A DNA stretch of 39,744 nucleotides from Acidaminococcus intestini DSM 21505. Its GTDB lineage: Bacteria; Bacillota; Negativicutes; Acidaminococcales; Acidaminococcaceae. The position numbers and the translations under genes were made by a program. The stretch lies in assembly GCF_000425045.1 (NCBI RefSeq), contig NZ_AULA01000024.1, positions 1-39,744 of the forward strand, written 5' to 3'. Shown piece after piece: positions 27,434 through 35,936 of this stretch; the first letter of the stretch is position 1; every line of letters starts with the position of its first letter. The notes below the pieces were generated by a model. That model was not told where the DNA came from, did not search any database, and saw only the letters and a program-made list of their open reading frames with translations.

Positions 27434-28227
27434 TATTCTTCCTCCTTCGTGAGTACGTGACCATATTTTACGATACAGCACTTTTTATAGAGGTATTCCG
27501 TAAGCGGCAGGGCGAGCCAAATCGACATATAAAGCCCATCGAGGCCAGAGAGCATATTGCTGGCAGCACCAAAAGCAGCCAGCTGGTCTGCCATCTGGGG
27601 ATACATGACGGCAAGCGCACCGACAGCGGACGACATCATACTTGCACTGCCAACGCCAGATGCCATGGCAAGCGCGTAAGGATGAAAGATTCCAAGGGCA
27701 GCGCAGAAACTGGCCATGAGACCAAAGAAAATCGTTCCGAAAACAGTGCCGCTGATATAAACACCCATAACACCGCGACCTTCTGGGGTATCAAGGCCAT
27801 AGCGCTCACCGACAAGGGCAATATTCGGTTCACGGGCTATGGAATGGGCCGCACCGATGGTTTCCCGCTTGAGTCCAAAGAACACGGCAAGCGGTACCCC
27901 GACAAGGACGGTGCCCAAGTTTCCAAATTCCTGTAAAATCAAGGCCGGACTGGCGCTGATGATCTTGGGCAAGGTTGGTCCCACAAGGGTCCCATAGCGG
28001 GCCATGAGGAGCATGAGCGTCAGCCCTATCAAGGAACTTGCATCTTCCATTTCCTTTTGCTTCATAATATTAAGGAAGCGCGGCGTCGTAAAGATTCCGA
28101 TGATGAGGGCATAAAGCATGGGCAGCAGCACAATCTTTCCTGGGCCGACACTGAAGGATTTAACGCCAATCAGTTCCGCAATCACGATCATGAGCATGAC
28201 ACAGACATGCAGTTTGATGTTCTTCAT
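27433..28227 (-). CDS. DUF3100 family membrane protein
   Basis: 264 residues with seven or eight hydrophobic segments. It opens KLHVCVMLMIVIAELIGVKS and contains glycine-rich, carrier-like stretches: VGVPLAVFFGLKRETIGAA, GERYGLDTPEGRGVMGVYI and ALAMASGVGSASMMSSAVG. I recognise the DUF3100 family from these blocks; its biochemical role is not established. It overlaps the upstream M20 amidohydrolase by four bases (ATGA) and the downstream small membrane protein at TAATG, so the three are translated as a unit. The best guess is the main part of a carrier for the substrate or product of the amidohydrolase. Confidence 0.8.
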   Translation of the reverse strand: MKNIKLHVCVMLMIVIAELIGVKSFSVGPGKIVLLPMLYALIIGIFTTPRFLNIMKQKEMEDASSLIGLTLMLLMARYGTLVGPTLPKIISASPALILQEFGNLGTVLVGVPLAVFFGLKRETIGAAHSIAREPNIALVGERYGLDTPEGRGVMGVYISGTVFGTIFFGLMASFCAALGIFHPYALAMASGVGSASMMSSAVGALAVMYPQMADQLAAFGAASNMLSGLDGLYMSIWLALPLTEYLYKKCCIVKYGHVLTKEEE

Positions 28228-29552
28228 GGTTCCTCCTCGCTGAAATAGCTGTCCAGTTTCTTGATGTAGGCATCCTTGGTGAGGATGGGTTCATAGTGAT
28301 CCAAAAGAGCTTTGGCTTTTTGGGCATTGTCCGCCAGAAGATCAATGACCATACCGGCAAAAGCCTTGCCAGGCAGAAGCGCTGCCGCGTTAAAGTCGAC
28401 AACCTTGAAATCGGCGCCGTGAAGGAGCCCGTCCGTTCCCCCAATAAAAGGATGGATAGCGGGCATAAGATGAGAAACGTCTCCCATATCTGTGGAAGCA
28501 CTGAAATGGCCGGCATTGATGATCTTGACACTGGGGAACGCTTCCTTGGCATTTTCCACCAGAAGTTCATTAAGTGTGGCGTTGCAGACAAGGGGCAGAT
28601 GACCAGGCATCGTGTCGATGTGGACTTCGGCACCAATAGCCATACCGCCAGCCCGCAGGGCGGCATCGACCTTTTTATGGGTCTTTTCGATGGCCTCCAT
28701 CGTTTTGGCCCGCACATAGGTTTCAATCCGTACATCATCGGGAACATTATTTACAAGGTCCCCGCCTTTGGTAATGATTGGATGAACGCGAATGGCGTCT
28801 TCATCGCGGAATGTCTCCCTGAGGGAATTGATGCCCATAATGCCAAGCATGGCTGCGTTAAGTGCGTTGATGCCCTGATCAGGCGCGTCAGCAGCATGAG
28901 CGGAGCGTCCTACATATTGGATGGTCTTACCAACAAATCCGTTGCTGCTCGTACCAACTGCAACCGTCGGTTCCGGCGTTTTCTTGCTGGAATGCATCTG
29001 CATGGCCATATCAATATCATCAAATTCGCCTTCGTAGATAAGCTGGCCCTTACCGTGAAGATAGTGGAGCTTACCTTCCCTGCGCAGTTTCTTTCGGTAA
29101 GCAAGCTGGACATATTCTTCGGCAGGAACGGCAAAGAAAACGACATTGCCGCAAAGCTCATCAAGCGCATGGGTACGGGCAAGCCCATAAGCGGCGGCGA
29201 GCATTGCGGACTGCTGCATATGGTGTCCGCAGGCATGGGCCGCGCCCGTGTCGGGATCAGCCAACGGATGATCCGGGGAACTGATAGCGTCCAGCTCTCC
29301 TAAGATGGCAATGGTAGGTCCTGGCTTCCCGCCTTTGAGAAGGCCTTTTACACCCGTAATAGCAAGATGGTTCCGGTAGGGAATCCCCAGTTTATCAAAT
29401 TGAGCCTCTACCTTTTTTGCCGTCTTGAATTCCTTGAAACCAAACTCAGGTTCCTTGGCCACGCTTTTGGCATAGTCAAAGAGCTCATCGTAAGCGGCAT
29501 CAATCGCAGCAAAAACCTTTTCTTTCAGTGCAAGCTTATCCGTAGCAATCAC
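28224..29552 (-). CDS. M20 family amidohydrolase (AbgB / aminobenzoyl-glutamate hydrolase-like)
   Basis: 442 residues. Metal-binding M20 motifs are ILGELDAISSPDHPLADP, the GAAHACGHHMQQSAML block and FAVPAEEYVQLA with the general-base Glu pair; a dimerisation domain begins about residue 195 (IQYVGRSAHAADAPDQGIN). The closest named relatives are AbgB-type hydrolases that cut amide-linked glutamate or other N-acyl amino acids in the cytoplasm. The GTG start is chosen because GAGGAC lies seven bases upstream and the good promoter at 29591-29619 fits it. It is first in the operon with the DUF3100 and small membrane proteins, which suggests an uptake-and-hydrolysis pair. Confidence 0.88.
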   Translation of the reverse strand: MIATDKLALKEKVFAAIDAAYDELFDYAKSVAKEPEFGFKEFKTAKKVEAQFDKLGIPYRNHLAITGVKGLLKGGKPGPTIAILGELDAISSPDHPLADPDTGAAHACGHHMQQSAMLAAAYGLARTHALDELCGNVVFFAVPAEEYVQLAYRKKLRREGKLHYLHGKGQLIYEGEFDDIDMAMQMHSSKKTPEPTVAVGTSSNGFVGKTIQYVGRSAHAADAPDQGINALNAAMLGIMGINSLRETFRDEDAIRVHPIITKGGDLVNNVPDDVRIETYVRAKTMEAIEKTHKKVDAALRAGGMAIGAEVHIDTMPGHLPLVCNATLNELLVENAKEAFPSVKIINAGHFSASTDMGDVSHLMPAIHPFIGGTDGLLHGADFKVVDFNAAALLPGKAFAGMVIDLLADNAQKAKALLDHYEPILTKDAYIKKLDSYFSEEEP

Positions 29553-29590
29553 TCCTCTGTCCTCTATTTTTTACTTCTCGTTATGTTCCT

Positions 29591-29619
29591 AGTATACGAC
29601 CATATACCAGCTTTATCAA
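29591..29619 (-). promoter_or_regulatory. Promoter of the M20-DUF3100 operon
   Basis: Minus strand TTGATA (29619-29614) and TATACT (29596-29591) are 17 bases apart, about 40 bases before the GTG start. Confidence 0.75.
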
Positions 29620-29701
29620 ATAAAGCTTGTATTTTTAATTAACTTCTTTATTTTGTTTCATATTTTTAATAGAGTACAAAAGTTTTCGCTCACTTTAACA
29701 G

Positions 29702-29745
29702 AAAAAGCACCCTTTTTGCAGAAAACTGCAAAAAGGGTGCTTTTT
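29702..29745 (-). terminator. Intrinsic terminator of the glycerate kinase gene
   Basis: A perfect 20-bp stem (29702-29721 with 29726-29745) with a 4-base loop and T-rich ends lies 10 bases after the kinase stop. It would work on either strand. Confidence 0.9.
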
Positions 29746-29755
29746 AACGTCGTCA

Positions 29756-30985
29756 TCAGCCAATAAGAAGCACGGACAGATCGTTGACATTGGTCCCTGT
29801 TGGGCCTGTAACAAGAAGGCCATCCGATTTTTCAAGGGCATGGTAGGCATCATTGCGTTCAAGAACGTCGGGAATGGAAAGACCGGCTTCCAAAAGACGG
29901 GCTGCCGTCGAACCGTCAGCGTAGCCACCAGCAGCATCGGTCGGTCCATCCGTCCCGTCACTTCCAAAAGAGAAGACCGCCACGTTGGAAAGACCGGCAA
30001 TCCCGCGAGCAGCAGAAAGCGCAATTTCTTGATTGCGCCCGCCCTTTCCCCGGCCACGAAGATGAACCACCGTTTCCCCGCCAGCCAGAAAAGCCATCTT
30101 TTTCCCGCAGCCAGCATATTCACGGCCCATAGCAGCAAGAAAGCTCCCGGCTTCCCGTGCTTCACAATCGAGACTGGACGTTAGGATATGGGTTCGGTAG
30201 CCCAGGGCTTCAGCCGCCCTTTTGCCGGCTTTCGCCAGCTCCGTCACACTGCCGGTGACAACCGTTTCAACATGATCAAGGCGCTTAGGGGTTTCCACGG
30301 CAAGACAGGCTTCTGCCTCCGGGGAAAGAATGACTTTGTAGCGCTCGATGACCCTTTGAGCATCCTCCCGCGTCGACGTATCAGGATAGGCCGGTCCAGA
30401 AGCAATCATATCCAAAGGATCGCCAATAATATCAGAAAGCACAATGGCATACACGTTAGCCGGTGCACAGATCTGAGCAAATTTTCCGCCTTTAACGGCG
30501 CTGAAACGCTTGCGGACCGTATTCATGGAAACGATGTCGGCGCCGCTCGATAAAAGATCGGAATTGATTTTCTGCAGTTCCGAAAGCGGAATAAGAGGCT
30601 TTTCAAAAAGGGCAGAGCCACCACCGCTGATAAGAAAAAGAACGGTATCATCCTTGCCAAGATCCTTGACCATATCAATGGCACGGGCTGTCGCGGCAAC
30701 GGAATTGGCATCGAGGACAGGGTGCCCTGCTTCGTAGATTTCAAGGGGCGGCAACGCCCCTTTGGCGTGCTGGTATTTGGTAATGACAATGCCGCCGGAA
30801 ATGCGGTCCCCCAAAAGAGCAACCGTCGTCTTTGCCATCTGCCAGGCAGCTTTCCCAATGGAAACGACGACAATCCGGCCGCTGCCAAATTTTTTGTTCT
30901 TCAAGGCTTTTTCAACGGCCGCATCGGGCAGGGATGCAGCCAGTGCTTTATCCATAATGATCTGGGCATCTTCACGTAACGTCAT
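29756..30985 (-). CDS. Glycerate 2-kinase (DUF4147/MOFRL family)
   Basis: 409 residues of the GckA/TtuD type that phosphorylates D-glycerate to 2-phosphoglycerate, linking glycerate or hydroxypyruvate use to lower glycolysis. The N-terminal domain has VVSIGKAAWQMAKTT, EAGHPVLDANSVAATARAI and FLISGGGSALFEKP; the middle has LSDIIGDPLDMIASGP. The C-terminal MOFRL domain has FLAGGETVVHLRGRGKGGRNQ and FGSDGTDGPTDAAGGYADG. GAGGAGATGG precedes the ATG. Single-gene unit between two strong terminators. Confidence 0.92.
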   Translation of the reverse strand: MTLREDAQIIMDKALAASLPDAAVEKALKNKKFGSGRIVVVSIGKAAWQMAKTTVALLGDRISGGIVITKYQHAKGALPPLEIYEAGHPVLDANSVAATARAIDMVKDLGKDDTVLFLISGGGSALFEKPLIPLSELQKINSDLLSSGADIVSMNTVRKRFSAVKGGKFAQICAPANVYAIVLSDIIGDPLDMIASGPAYPDTSTREDAQRVIERYKVILSPEAEACLAVETPKRLDHVETVVTGSVTELAKAGKRAAEALGYRTHILTSSLDCEAREAGSFLAAMGREYAGCGKKMAFLAGGETVVHLRGRGKGGRNQEIALSAARGIAGLSNVAVFSFGSDGTDGPTDAAGGYADGSTAARLLEAGLSIPDVLERNDAYHALEKSDGLLVTGPTGTNVNDLSVLLIG

Positions 30986-31018
30986 AGGTCCATCTCCTCA
31001 TAAATTCAGGTTTCTCCC

Positions 31019-31024
31019 ATTATA
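31019..31024 (-). promoter_or_regulatory. Extended -10 promoter of the glycerate kinase gene
   Basis: The minus strand reads TGCTATAAT about 35 bases before the start codon, a perfect -10 with an upstream TG. The -35 region falls in the terminator of the MscS gene and is poor. Confidence 0.5.
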
Positions 31025-31033
31025 GCATGGGAG

Positions 31034-31068
31034 AAAAAAAGCCAAAAGAAAAAGGCACTCTTTTGGCT
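31034..31068 (-). terminator. Intrinsic terminator of the MscS gene
   Basis: AGCCAAAAGA (31040-31049) pairs with TCTTTTGGCT (31059-31068); on the minus strand it is followed by seven T. Confidence 0.88.
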
Positions 31069-31078
31069 GAAAAATTGT

Positions 31079-32134
31079 TTATTTTTTTTCACGGGGAAGC
31101 GTCTCCACGTAAATGCTCCGGCTCGGAAAAGCACAGGATACCCCGTCTTTTGCAAGAACATCCAGGACAAGAAGATTCACTTTTTCACGCACCTTGAGAT
31201 AAGCGGCATAGTTTGTTTCATACGTATGGCAAATGATAAGGATATTGAGGCTGCTGTCGGCAAGGTCCGTAAAGGCAACGGAAATATCCTGATTGATGAT
31301 CTGGGGATGGTTTTTCAGGGCTTCCGTCAGGTCCTCAATGAGGGTCTTCATCTGCTCGCTTGTCGTATCGTAGGTCACGCCGACTGTCATTTCAATGCGG
31401 CGGCGCTCCCGTACGGAATAATTGACAATGGGCGTTGAAATGATCAGGGAATTAGGAATGTTGACAAGCCCTTGGGCCAAAGTGCGAACATTCGTGCTGC
31501 GAAAGGAAATCGATTCAACAGCCCCTTCAATCTCATTGCAGACAATCCAGTCACCAATGCGGAACGGATGATCAAGCATAATGATACAGCAGGCAATGAT
31601 ATTGGAAAGAGAGTCTTTGGCCGCTAGGGAAACGGCAAGGCCGCCAATGGAAAGGCCGGCGACAAAGCCGCTGATATCAAAGCCCCAGAAGCTCACAACG
31701 GCAGCTATGCAGAAACAGATGACAAGGATACGCAGGCACATGGAAATAAAGTTTCCCAAGGTTGCGTCAAGACTCCATTTGCCTTTTTTCGTCAAAAAAG
31801 AAAAAACATAATTCGTAGAGCTGAAAAAATTGTACCAGACCCAATGGAATGCAATAATGACACAGCTCGCCATGACATGCTGTACAAAGGTTTGGATCCG
31901 GGGCACATCAAGGGGGGCTGCCTGGACCATAAGATAAATACCGCCGGAAATGATGGCAAGGCGTCCCGGTTTATAAAGAGCTGTCGCGATATTCTGGTCT
32001 GCATCATCAGGCAGTTTATTGAGGATAAAACGAATGACCCGCGTGGATAGGATGCGAAACAGCATATAGATCATGACCGTTACAGCACCAATGACAAAAA
32101 CGGGGAGCCATTCCTTGATAAAAGTTGGTTCCAT
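31079..32134 (-). CDS. Mechanosensitive ion channel, MscS family
   Basis: 351 residues. Four N-terminal hydrophobic segments end in the pore helix (FVAGLSIGGLAVSLAAKDSL), which is followed by the MscS beta-domain (LDHPFRIGDWIVCNEIEGAV and FRSTNVRTLAQGLVNIPNS) and a C-terminal alpha/beta domain. It forms a pressure-relief channel in the inner membrane under osmotic downshock. An AAGGAGG site precedes the ATG. It is 69 bases from the shikimate kinase stop on the same strand with no clear terminator between, so weak read-through is possible. Confidence 0.9.
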   Translation of the reverse strand: MEPTFIKEWLPVFVIGAVTVMIYMLFRILSTRVIRFILNKLPDDADQNIATALYKPGRLAIISGGIYLMVQAAPLDVPRIQTFVQHVMASCVIIAFHWVWYNFFSSTNYVFSFLTKKGKWSLDATLGNFISMCLRILVICFCIAAVVSFWGFDISGFVAGLSIGGLAVSLAAKDSLSNIIACCIIMLDHPFRIGDWIVCNEIEGAVESISFRSTNVRTLAQGLVNIPNSLIISTPIVNYSVRERRRIEMTVGVTYDTTSEQMKTLIEDLTEALKNHPQIINQDISVAFTDLADSSLNILIICHTYETNYAAYLKVREKVNLLVLDVLAKDGVSCAFPSRSIYVETLPREKK

Positions 32135-32203
32135 GTAGGTCCTCCTTAGGTAGGATGCGATAAGAAGCGCTGAATCTTCTCCTATAGGATAACAAAAAGG
32201 TCC

Positions 32204-32713
32204 TTATCCTTCAACCACGCCCTGTTCCCTTAAGGCAGCAAGAACGGCCTCCACCGTTTCTTTGATGCCGCCCCGAACGGAAATATGGAGATCTGCCGCG
32301 GCAAGATACAGGGCATAGCGTTCATCATAAAGCTCTTTGAGGCGATTTTTTGATGCAGAAAGAAGCGGCCGTCCCATCTGGTCCACGGACGATGCGATGG
32401 CCTCAAGGGAACGGTCCAGAAAAATGAGGAAGCCCCCATGTTTAAGAAGAGCCACATTCTCGGCCTTTTTGATAACGCCACCGCCGCAGGAAAGAACAAT
32501 CCCCTCTTTTTGACAAAGTTCCCGCAAGGTCTCTGTTTCCTCCTGGCGAAAGGCTGCCTCGCTTTCCCGAAATAGTTCCTTGATGTCCCGATGGATCCTT
32601 TCCCTTAGCCGAACATCACTGTCAAAGAAGGGCCATGCCAGGGTGCGTGCCACTTCTTTTCCAATGGTTGTCTTGCCCGCCCCAGGCATGCCAATGAAGA
32701 TTATATTTTTCAC
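32204..32713 (-). CDS. aroK: Shikimate kinase
   Basis: 169 residues, the family length. Walker A is G8-MPGAGK-T15, the shikimate-binding acidic pair is D31-S-D33, and CGGGVIKK and DRSLEAIASSVDQMGRP (lid Arg) follow. It phosphorylates shikimate at the 3-position in the aromatic amino acid pathway. The start is GTG at 32713, with AGGAGG eight bases upstream. It is divergent from the dehydroquinate dehydratase gene across about 200 bases, so two pathway enzymes may share a control region. Confidence 0.92.
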   Translation of the reverse strand: MKNIIFIGMPGAGKTTIGKEVARTLAWPFFDSDVRLRERIHRDIKELFRESEAAFRQEETETLRELCQKEGIVLSCGGGVIKKAENVALLKHGGFLIFLDRSLEAIASSVDQMGRPLLSASKNRLKELYDERYALYLAAADLHISVRGGIKETVEAVLAALREQGVVEG

Positions 32714-32914
32714 AAAGGGTTCCTCCTTGATTCATGCACAATTTTCATCATTGGGAAAGAGCCTGTTCCACCTGATACAGTTCATTCTGTCCATCAGGAC
32801 AAAGGCCCCCCTTTCCCGGCTTTGATTTGACAAATCACGCATCTCACCATAGAATACACTTATTCTTATTTTTTGACAACATAGAAGCATAGAAGCAAAG
32901 TAGGAGGGCAAGAT

Positions 32915-33670
32915 ATGTCAAGAATAGTAAAGGTACGCAATGTAAAAATCGGTGACGGCATTCCCAAGATCTGCATCCCCATTACGGATACAGATTTTGA
33001 CGGCGTCAAGAAATCAGTTCGTCTCATTGAAAATTCTCCCCACGATATGGTTGAGTGGCGCGCTGATTTCTATAAAGATCTTGCCGATCCGGAAGTCCGT
33101 ATCAAACCCATGATGTATCTGAGAAATTCCTTACCTGACGACCCAATCCTATTTACCATCCGGACGAGTGTCGAAATGGGCGTTCTTGAAATCGATACTG
33201 CGGACTACGTGACCCTGAACCTTGCCGTCATTGACAGCGGACTCATCGACCTTGTGGACGTGGAACTATCCCGCGGGGATAAGGCCGTGCGCACCGTCGT
33301 CGAAGCCGCCCATAAGGCTGGCGTCAAGGTGATTGTCAGCCGTCACAATAACATCAATACACCGGACCGCGATGTCATTGTAGGAAACCTTTGCCAGATG
33401 CAGGATCTTGGGGCAGACATCGTGAAATTTGCCGTCACGCCCCGCTCGGAACGGGATGTATTACGCCTTCTTGATGCAACGCTCGCCATGAAAGAAGATC
33501 ATAACACGACGCCAGTCATTACCATGAGTATGGGGAAATTAGGCGTCATCAGCCGCATCTGCGGCGAAGTATTTGGGTCGGCCGTAACCTTTGGCACGGC
33601 TGGGAAAGCCTCTGCCCCAGGCCAGCTTCCAGCTAACCAGCTTTCCATTTACCTCAAGAGCCTCAACTGA
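32915..33670 (+). CDS. aroD: 3-dehydroquinate dehydratase, type I
   Basis: 251 residues. Class I enzymes form a Schiff base: K171 (DIVKFAVTP) is the Schiff-base lysine and H144 (IVSRHNNI) the partner histidine, at nearly the same numbers as K170 and H143 of E. coli. Other family blocks are MVEWRADFYKDL, FTIRTSVEMG, MSMGKLGVISRI and FGSAVTFGTAGKASAPGQLP. It makes 3-dehydroshikimate from 3-dehydroquinate. GGAGGG precedes the ATG. It is a single-gene unit closed by the terminator at 33679-33728. Confidence 0.95.
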   Translation: MSRIVKVRNVKIGDGIPKICIPITDTDFDGVKKSVRLIENSPHDMVEWRADFYKDLADPEVRIKPMMYLRNSLPDDPILFTIRTSVEMGVLEIDTADYVTLNLAVIDSGLIDLVDVELSRGDKAVRTVVEAAHKAGVKVIVSRHNNINTPDRDVIVGNLCQMQDLGADIVKFAVTPRSERDVLRLLDATLAMKEDHNTTPVITMSMGKLGVISRICGEVFGSAVTFGTAGKASAPGQLPANQLSIYLKSLN

Positions 33671-33678
33671 CAAAAACC

Positions 33679-33728
33679 AAAAAAGACTGTGAAGAAGCGG
33701 AACATCCCGCGTCTGCACAGTCTTTTTT
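33679..33728. terminator. Bidirectional terminator between aroD and the VWA gene
   Basis: AAAAAAGACTGTG (33679-33691) pairs with CACAGTCTTTTTT (33716-33728). The two genes converge here, and the stem touches the VWA stop codon. Confidence 0.85.
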
Positions 33729-34921
33729 CATTTCTGCAGATGGTCGATGGCCTTTTCAAGCCCTTTTAATGTAAGGGGAAACATGGGCACTTCCTTTGCA
33801 ATAATGCCCACGGTCCGCATGCTGTAGTCATAATGCCAGAGCTTTTCATGGAGAGGATTGAGCCAGACCATATGAGGAAAGTGCCGCCTTACCATCTGGA
33901 TCCATTCAAGGCCGGGCTTTTCGTTGCCATGCCAGTCATCGATGTTCCCATCCACGGCAAGAAGCTCATAGGGTCCCATATGGGCATCCCCAATCACAAT
34001 GACTTTATATTCGCTCTTGATGTTATGAAGGACCGCTTCCGTCGCAATCCGATTGGGCCAGGCGCAGCTGGGGTCACGAAAGAAATTCTCATACCAGCAG
34101 TTATGGAAATAGTAGGTCTTAAGATCCTTGAAATGATGGCCTTCGTGAAGTGCTTGAAAAAGACGTGCACAAAGGGTCACATAAGCATCCATGGAGCCTC
34201 CGCTGTCCATGAGAAGCAGCAGTTTGGTCTGGTTCTTGCGGGGCTTTTTCATGATAATTTCCAGTTGACCGCCCTTTTTCGTCGTTGCGGCAACGGTCTC
34301 CTCCACATCCAGTTCCGTAGCTGGAGTCTCTTCCCGATTGGAGAGGCGTCGCAGCCTGCGCAGGGCAACCTGGAACTGGCGGATCCCAAGCACATGATCA
34401 TCACGGAAATCACGGAAATGACGCTCCTCGGCCACCTTTAAGGCATGCTCTCCGCCGCGCTGGCCCCTGATGCGGATGCCTTTAGGGGCATAGCCCGAAT
34501 GGCCAAAGGCCGTAATGCCGCCCGTGCCGATCCATTTACTGCCGCCATGGTGCTCCTCTTTTTGTTCCTTTATCCGCTGGCTCATGATTTCCCGAATCTC
34601 CTCAAGGCTCTTGTTTTCCCATAGGAGGCGGGCCGCCTCAAAATCGGGATCCGATAGGGTGAGGGCGTGGGAAAGCCACCGTTCCATCTCTTCCGATAGG
34701 TCCGCATGATCTGCCAGACCCTTGAAATAAGCTGCAAAGGCTTGGTCGAAACGGTCGTAATCGGTTTCCCGTTTAACCAAGATGGCCCGTGCCATATGGT
34801 AGAACTCCATAAGGCTTTCCTTTTCAAGGCCCAAGCGAAGTCCATCCATGAGGGCCGTCCACTCGACAAGGCCCACAGGCAACCCATAGGCCCGAAGCAG
34901 ATAGAGAAAATCCGTAAACAT
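33728..34921 (-). CDS. VWA-domain protein, CoxE-like, partner of MoxR ATPase
   Basis: 397 residues. The N-terminal two thirds are helical and charged, including a central stretch with GGSKWIGTGGITAFGHSGYAP, which is typical of COG3825-type proteins; the von Willebrand A domain starts about residue 230 (KLLLLMDSGGSMDAYVTLC). The metal site reads DSGGS instead of the textbook DxSxS, a variant I associate with this subfamily. Such proteins work with a MoxR AAA+ ATPase to mature or load metal cofactors or assemble complexes. Its ATG lies one base after the MoxR stop. The client is unknown; no molybdenum enzyme or other obvious target is in the window. Confidence 0.85.
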   Translation of the reverse strand: MFTDFLYLLRAYGLPVGLVEWTALMDGLRLGLEKESLMEFYHMARAILVKRETDYDRFDQAFAAYFKGLADHADLSEEMERWLSHALTLSDPDFEAARLLWENKSLEEIREIMSQRIKEQKEEHHGGSKWIGTGGITAFGHSGYAPKGIRIRGQRGGEHALKVAEERHFRDFRDDHVLGIRQFQVALRRLRRLSNREETPATELDVEETVAATTKKGGQLEIIMKKPRKNQTKLLLLMDSGGSMDAYVTLCARLFQALHEGHHFKDLKTYYFHNCWYENFFRDPSCAWPNRIATEAVLHNIKSEYKVIVIGDAHMGPYELLAVDGNIDDWHGNEKPGLEWIQMVRRHFPHMVWLNPLHEKLWHYDYSMRTVGIIAKEVPMFPLTLKGLEKAIDHLQK

Positions 34922-34922
34922 A

Positions 34923-35723
34923 TCAGTACCCCACGCGTTTCAAGTCTTCCGTCTTTTTAAGAAGTACGCCGATAAAGGGGATTTCTTCAGATAGGGTCTC
35001 CGCATCAATGCCCCCAATGACAAGGGCCCTTACCCAGTCAAGAAGTTCCGAGGTACCGGGTTTCTTGGAAAGGCCGCTTAACTTGCGGAGGTCATAGAAC
35101 GCCTTGATGGCCGCATTGACCAAGGTCTCCTCCAAGTTGGGGTCATGGGCATGAATGATCTGGCGCATCATGTCCGGATCGGGGAAGGCAATGTAGTGGA
35201 AGATGCAACGGCGCAGGAAAGCATCCGGCAGTTCCTTTTCCGCATTGGACGTAATGATGACAATGGGCCTCTTTTTGGTGCGGACCGTCTCCCCCGTTTC
35301 GGGAATGTAAAATTCCATGCGGTCCAGTTCCCACAAGAGGTCATTGGGAAATTCCAAGTCCGCCTTATCGATTTCATCAATGAGAAGGACGCTCTGCTGA
35401 TCTTCGCTAAAAGCCTCGCCCAGCTTGCCCAGATGGATGTATTTTTTGATGTCATCCACTCCCTCGGCACCAAACTGGCTGTCATAAAGACGCTGCACCG
35501 TATCATAGACATAGAGTCCGTCCTGAGCCTTCGTTGTAGATTTGATGTTCCAAATGAAAAGCTTCATGCCCAGGCTGTCCGCAATGGACTGGGCCAGCAT
35601 GGTCTTTCCCGTTCCCGGTTCTCCTTTGATGAGGAGCGGTTTTTGGAGCGCCGCTGCAATGTTGACACTGCGAACGAGCTCTGGCGAGGCAATATACGTA
35701 TCACTTCCTTGGAATTGTTTCAT
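34923..35723 (-). CDS. MoxR-family AAA+ ATPase
   Basis: 266 residues. Walker A is G34-EPGTGK-T41; Walker B is VLLIDEIDKADLEFPNDLL near residue 115; sensor 1 (IVITSNAEKELPDAFLRRC) carries the Asn and the arginine-finger region. MoxR ATPases act as chaperones that, with a VWA partner, remodel or insert cofactors into client proteins. AAAGGAG precedes the ATG. The VWA gene follows with a one-base gap, so the two are made together. Confidence 0.9.
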   Translation of the reverse strand: MKQFQGSDTYIASPELVRSVNIAAALQKPLLIKGEPGTGKTMLAQSIADSLGMKLFIWNIKSTTKAQDGLYVYDTVQRLYDSQFGAEGVDDIKKYIHLGKLGEAFSEDQQSVLLIDEIDKADLEFPNDLLWELDRMEFYIPETGETVRTKKRPIVIITSNAEKELPDAFLRRCIFHYIAFPDPDMMRQIIHAHDPNLEETLVNAAIKAFYDLRKLSGLSKKPGTSELLDWVRALVIGGIDAETLSEEIPFIGVLLKKTEDLKRVGY

Positions 35724-35823
35724 AAGGTCTCCTTTTCGGGGCCCCTCCTTACAGAGAAGGTCCTTTGTTTTTATATGGTTCCATGATACTTAACTTTTCC
35801 TTTTGAAGCAAGGTTTGATCCAT

Positions 35824-35863
35824 AAAAATGCAGCAGAAGGGAGCAAGTCACCTTCTGCTGCAT
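35824..35863 (-). terminator. Intrinsic terminator of the aldehyde dehydrogenase gene
   Basis: ATGCAGCAGAAGG (35828-35840) pairs with CCTTCTGCTGCAT (35851-35863); TTTTTATG follows on the minus strand. Confidence 0.85.
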
Positions 35864-35936
35864 CAGATTGAGTAGGAGGGGAAAACGGAGATGGAGGAGG
35901 CGCTTTCCCCAAGAGGGTTTTCTATAAAGGTCTTTA

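Noticed and set aside
28296-29303. 335-codon plus-strand frame opposite the M20 amidohydrolase
   Set aside because: Basic, motif-free translation; the other strand carries all M20 metal motifs.
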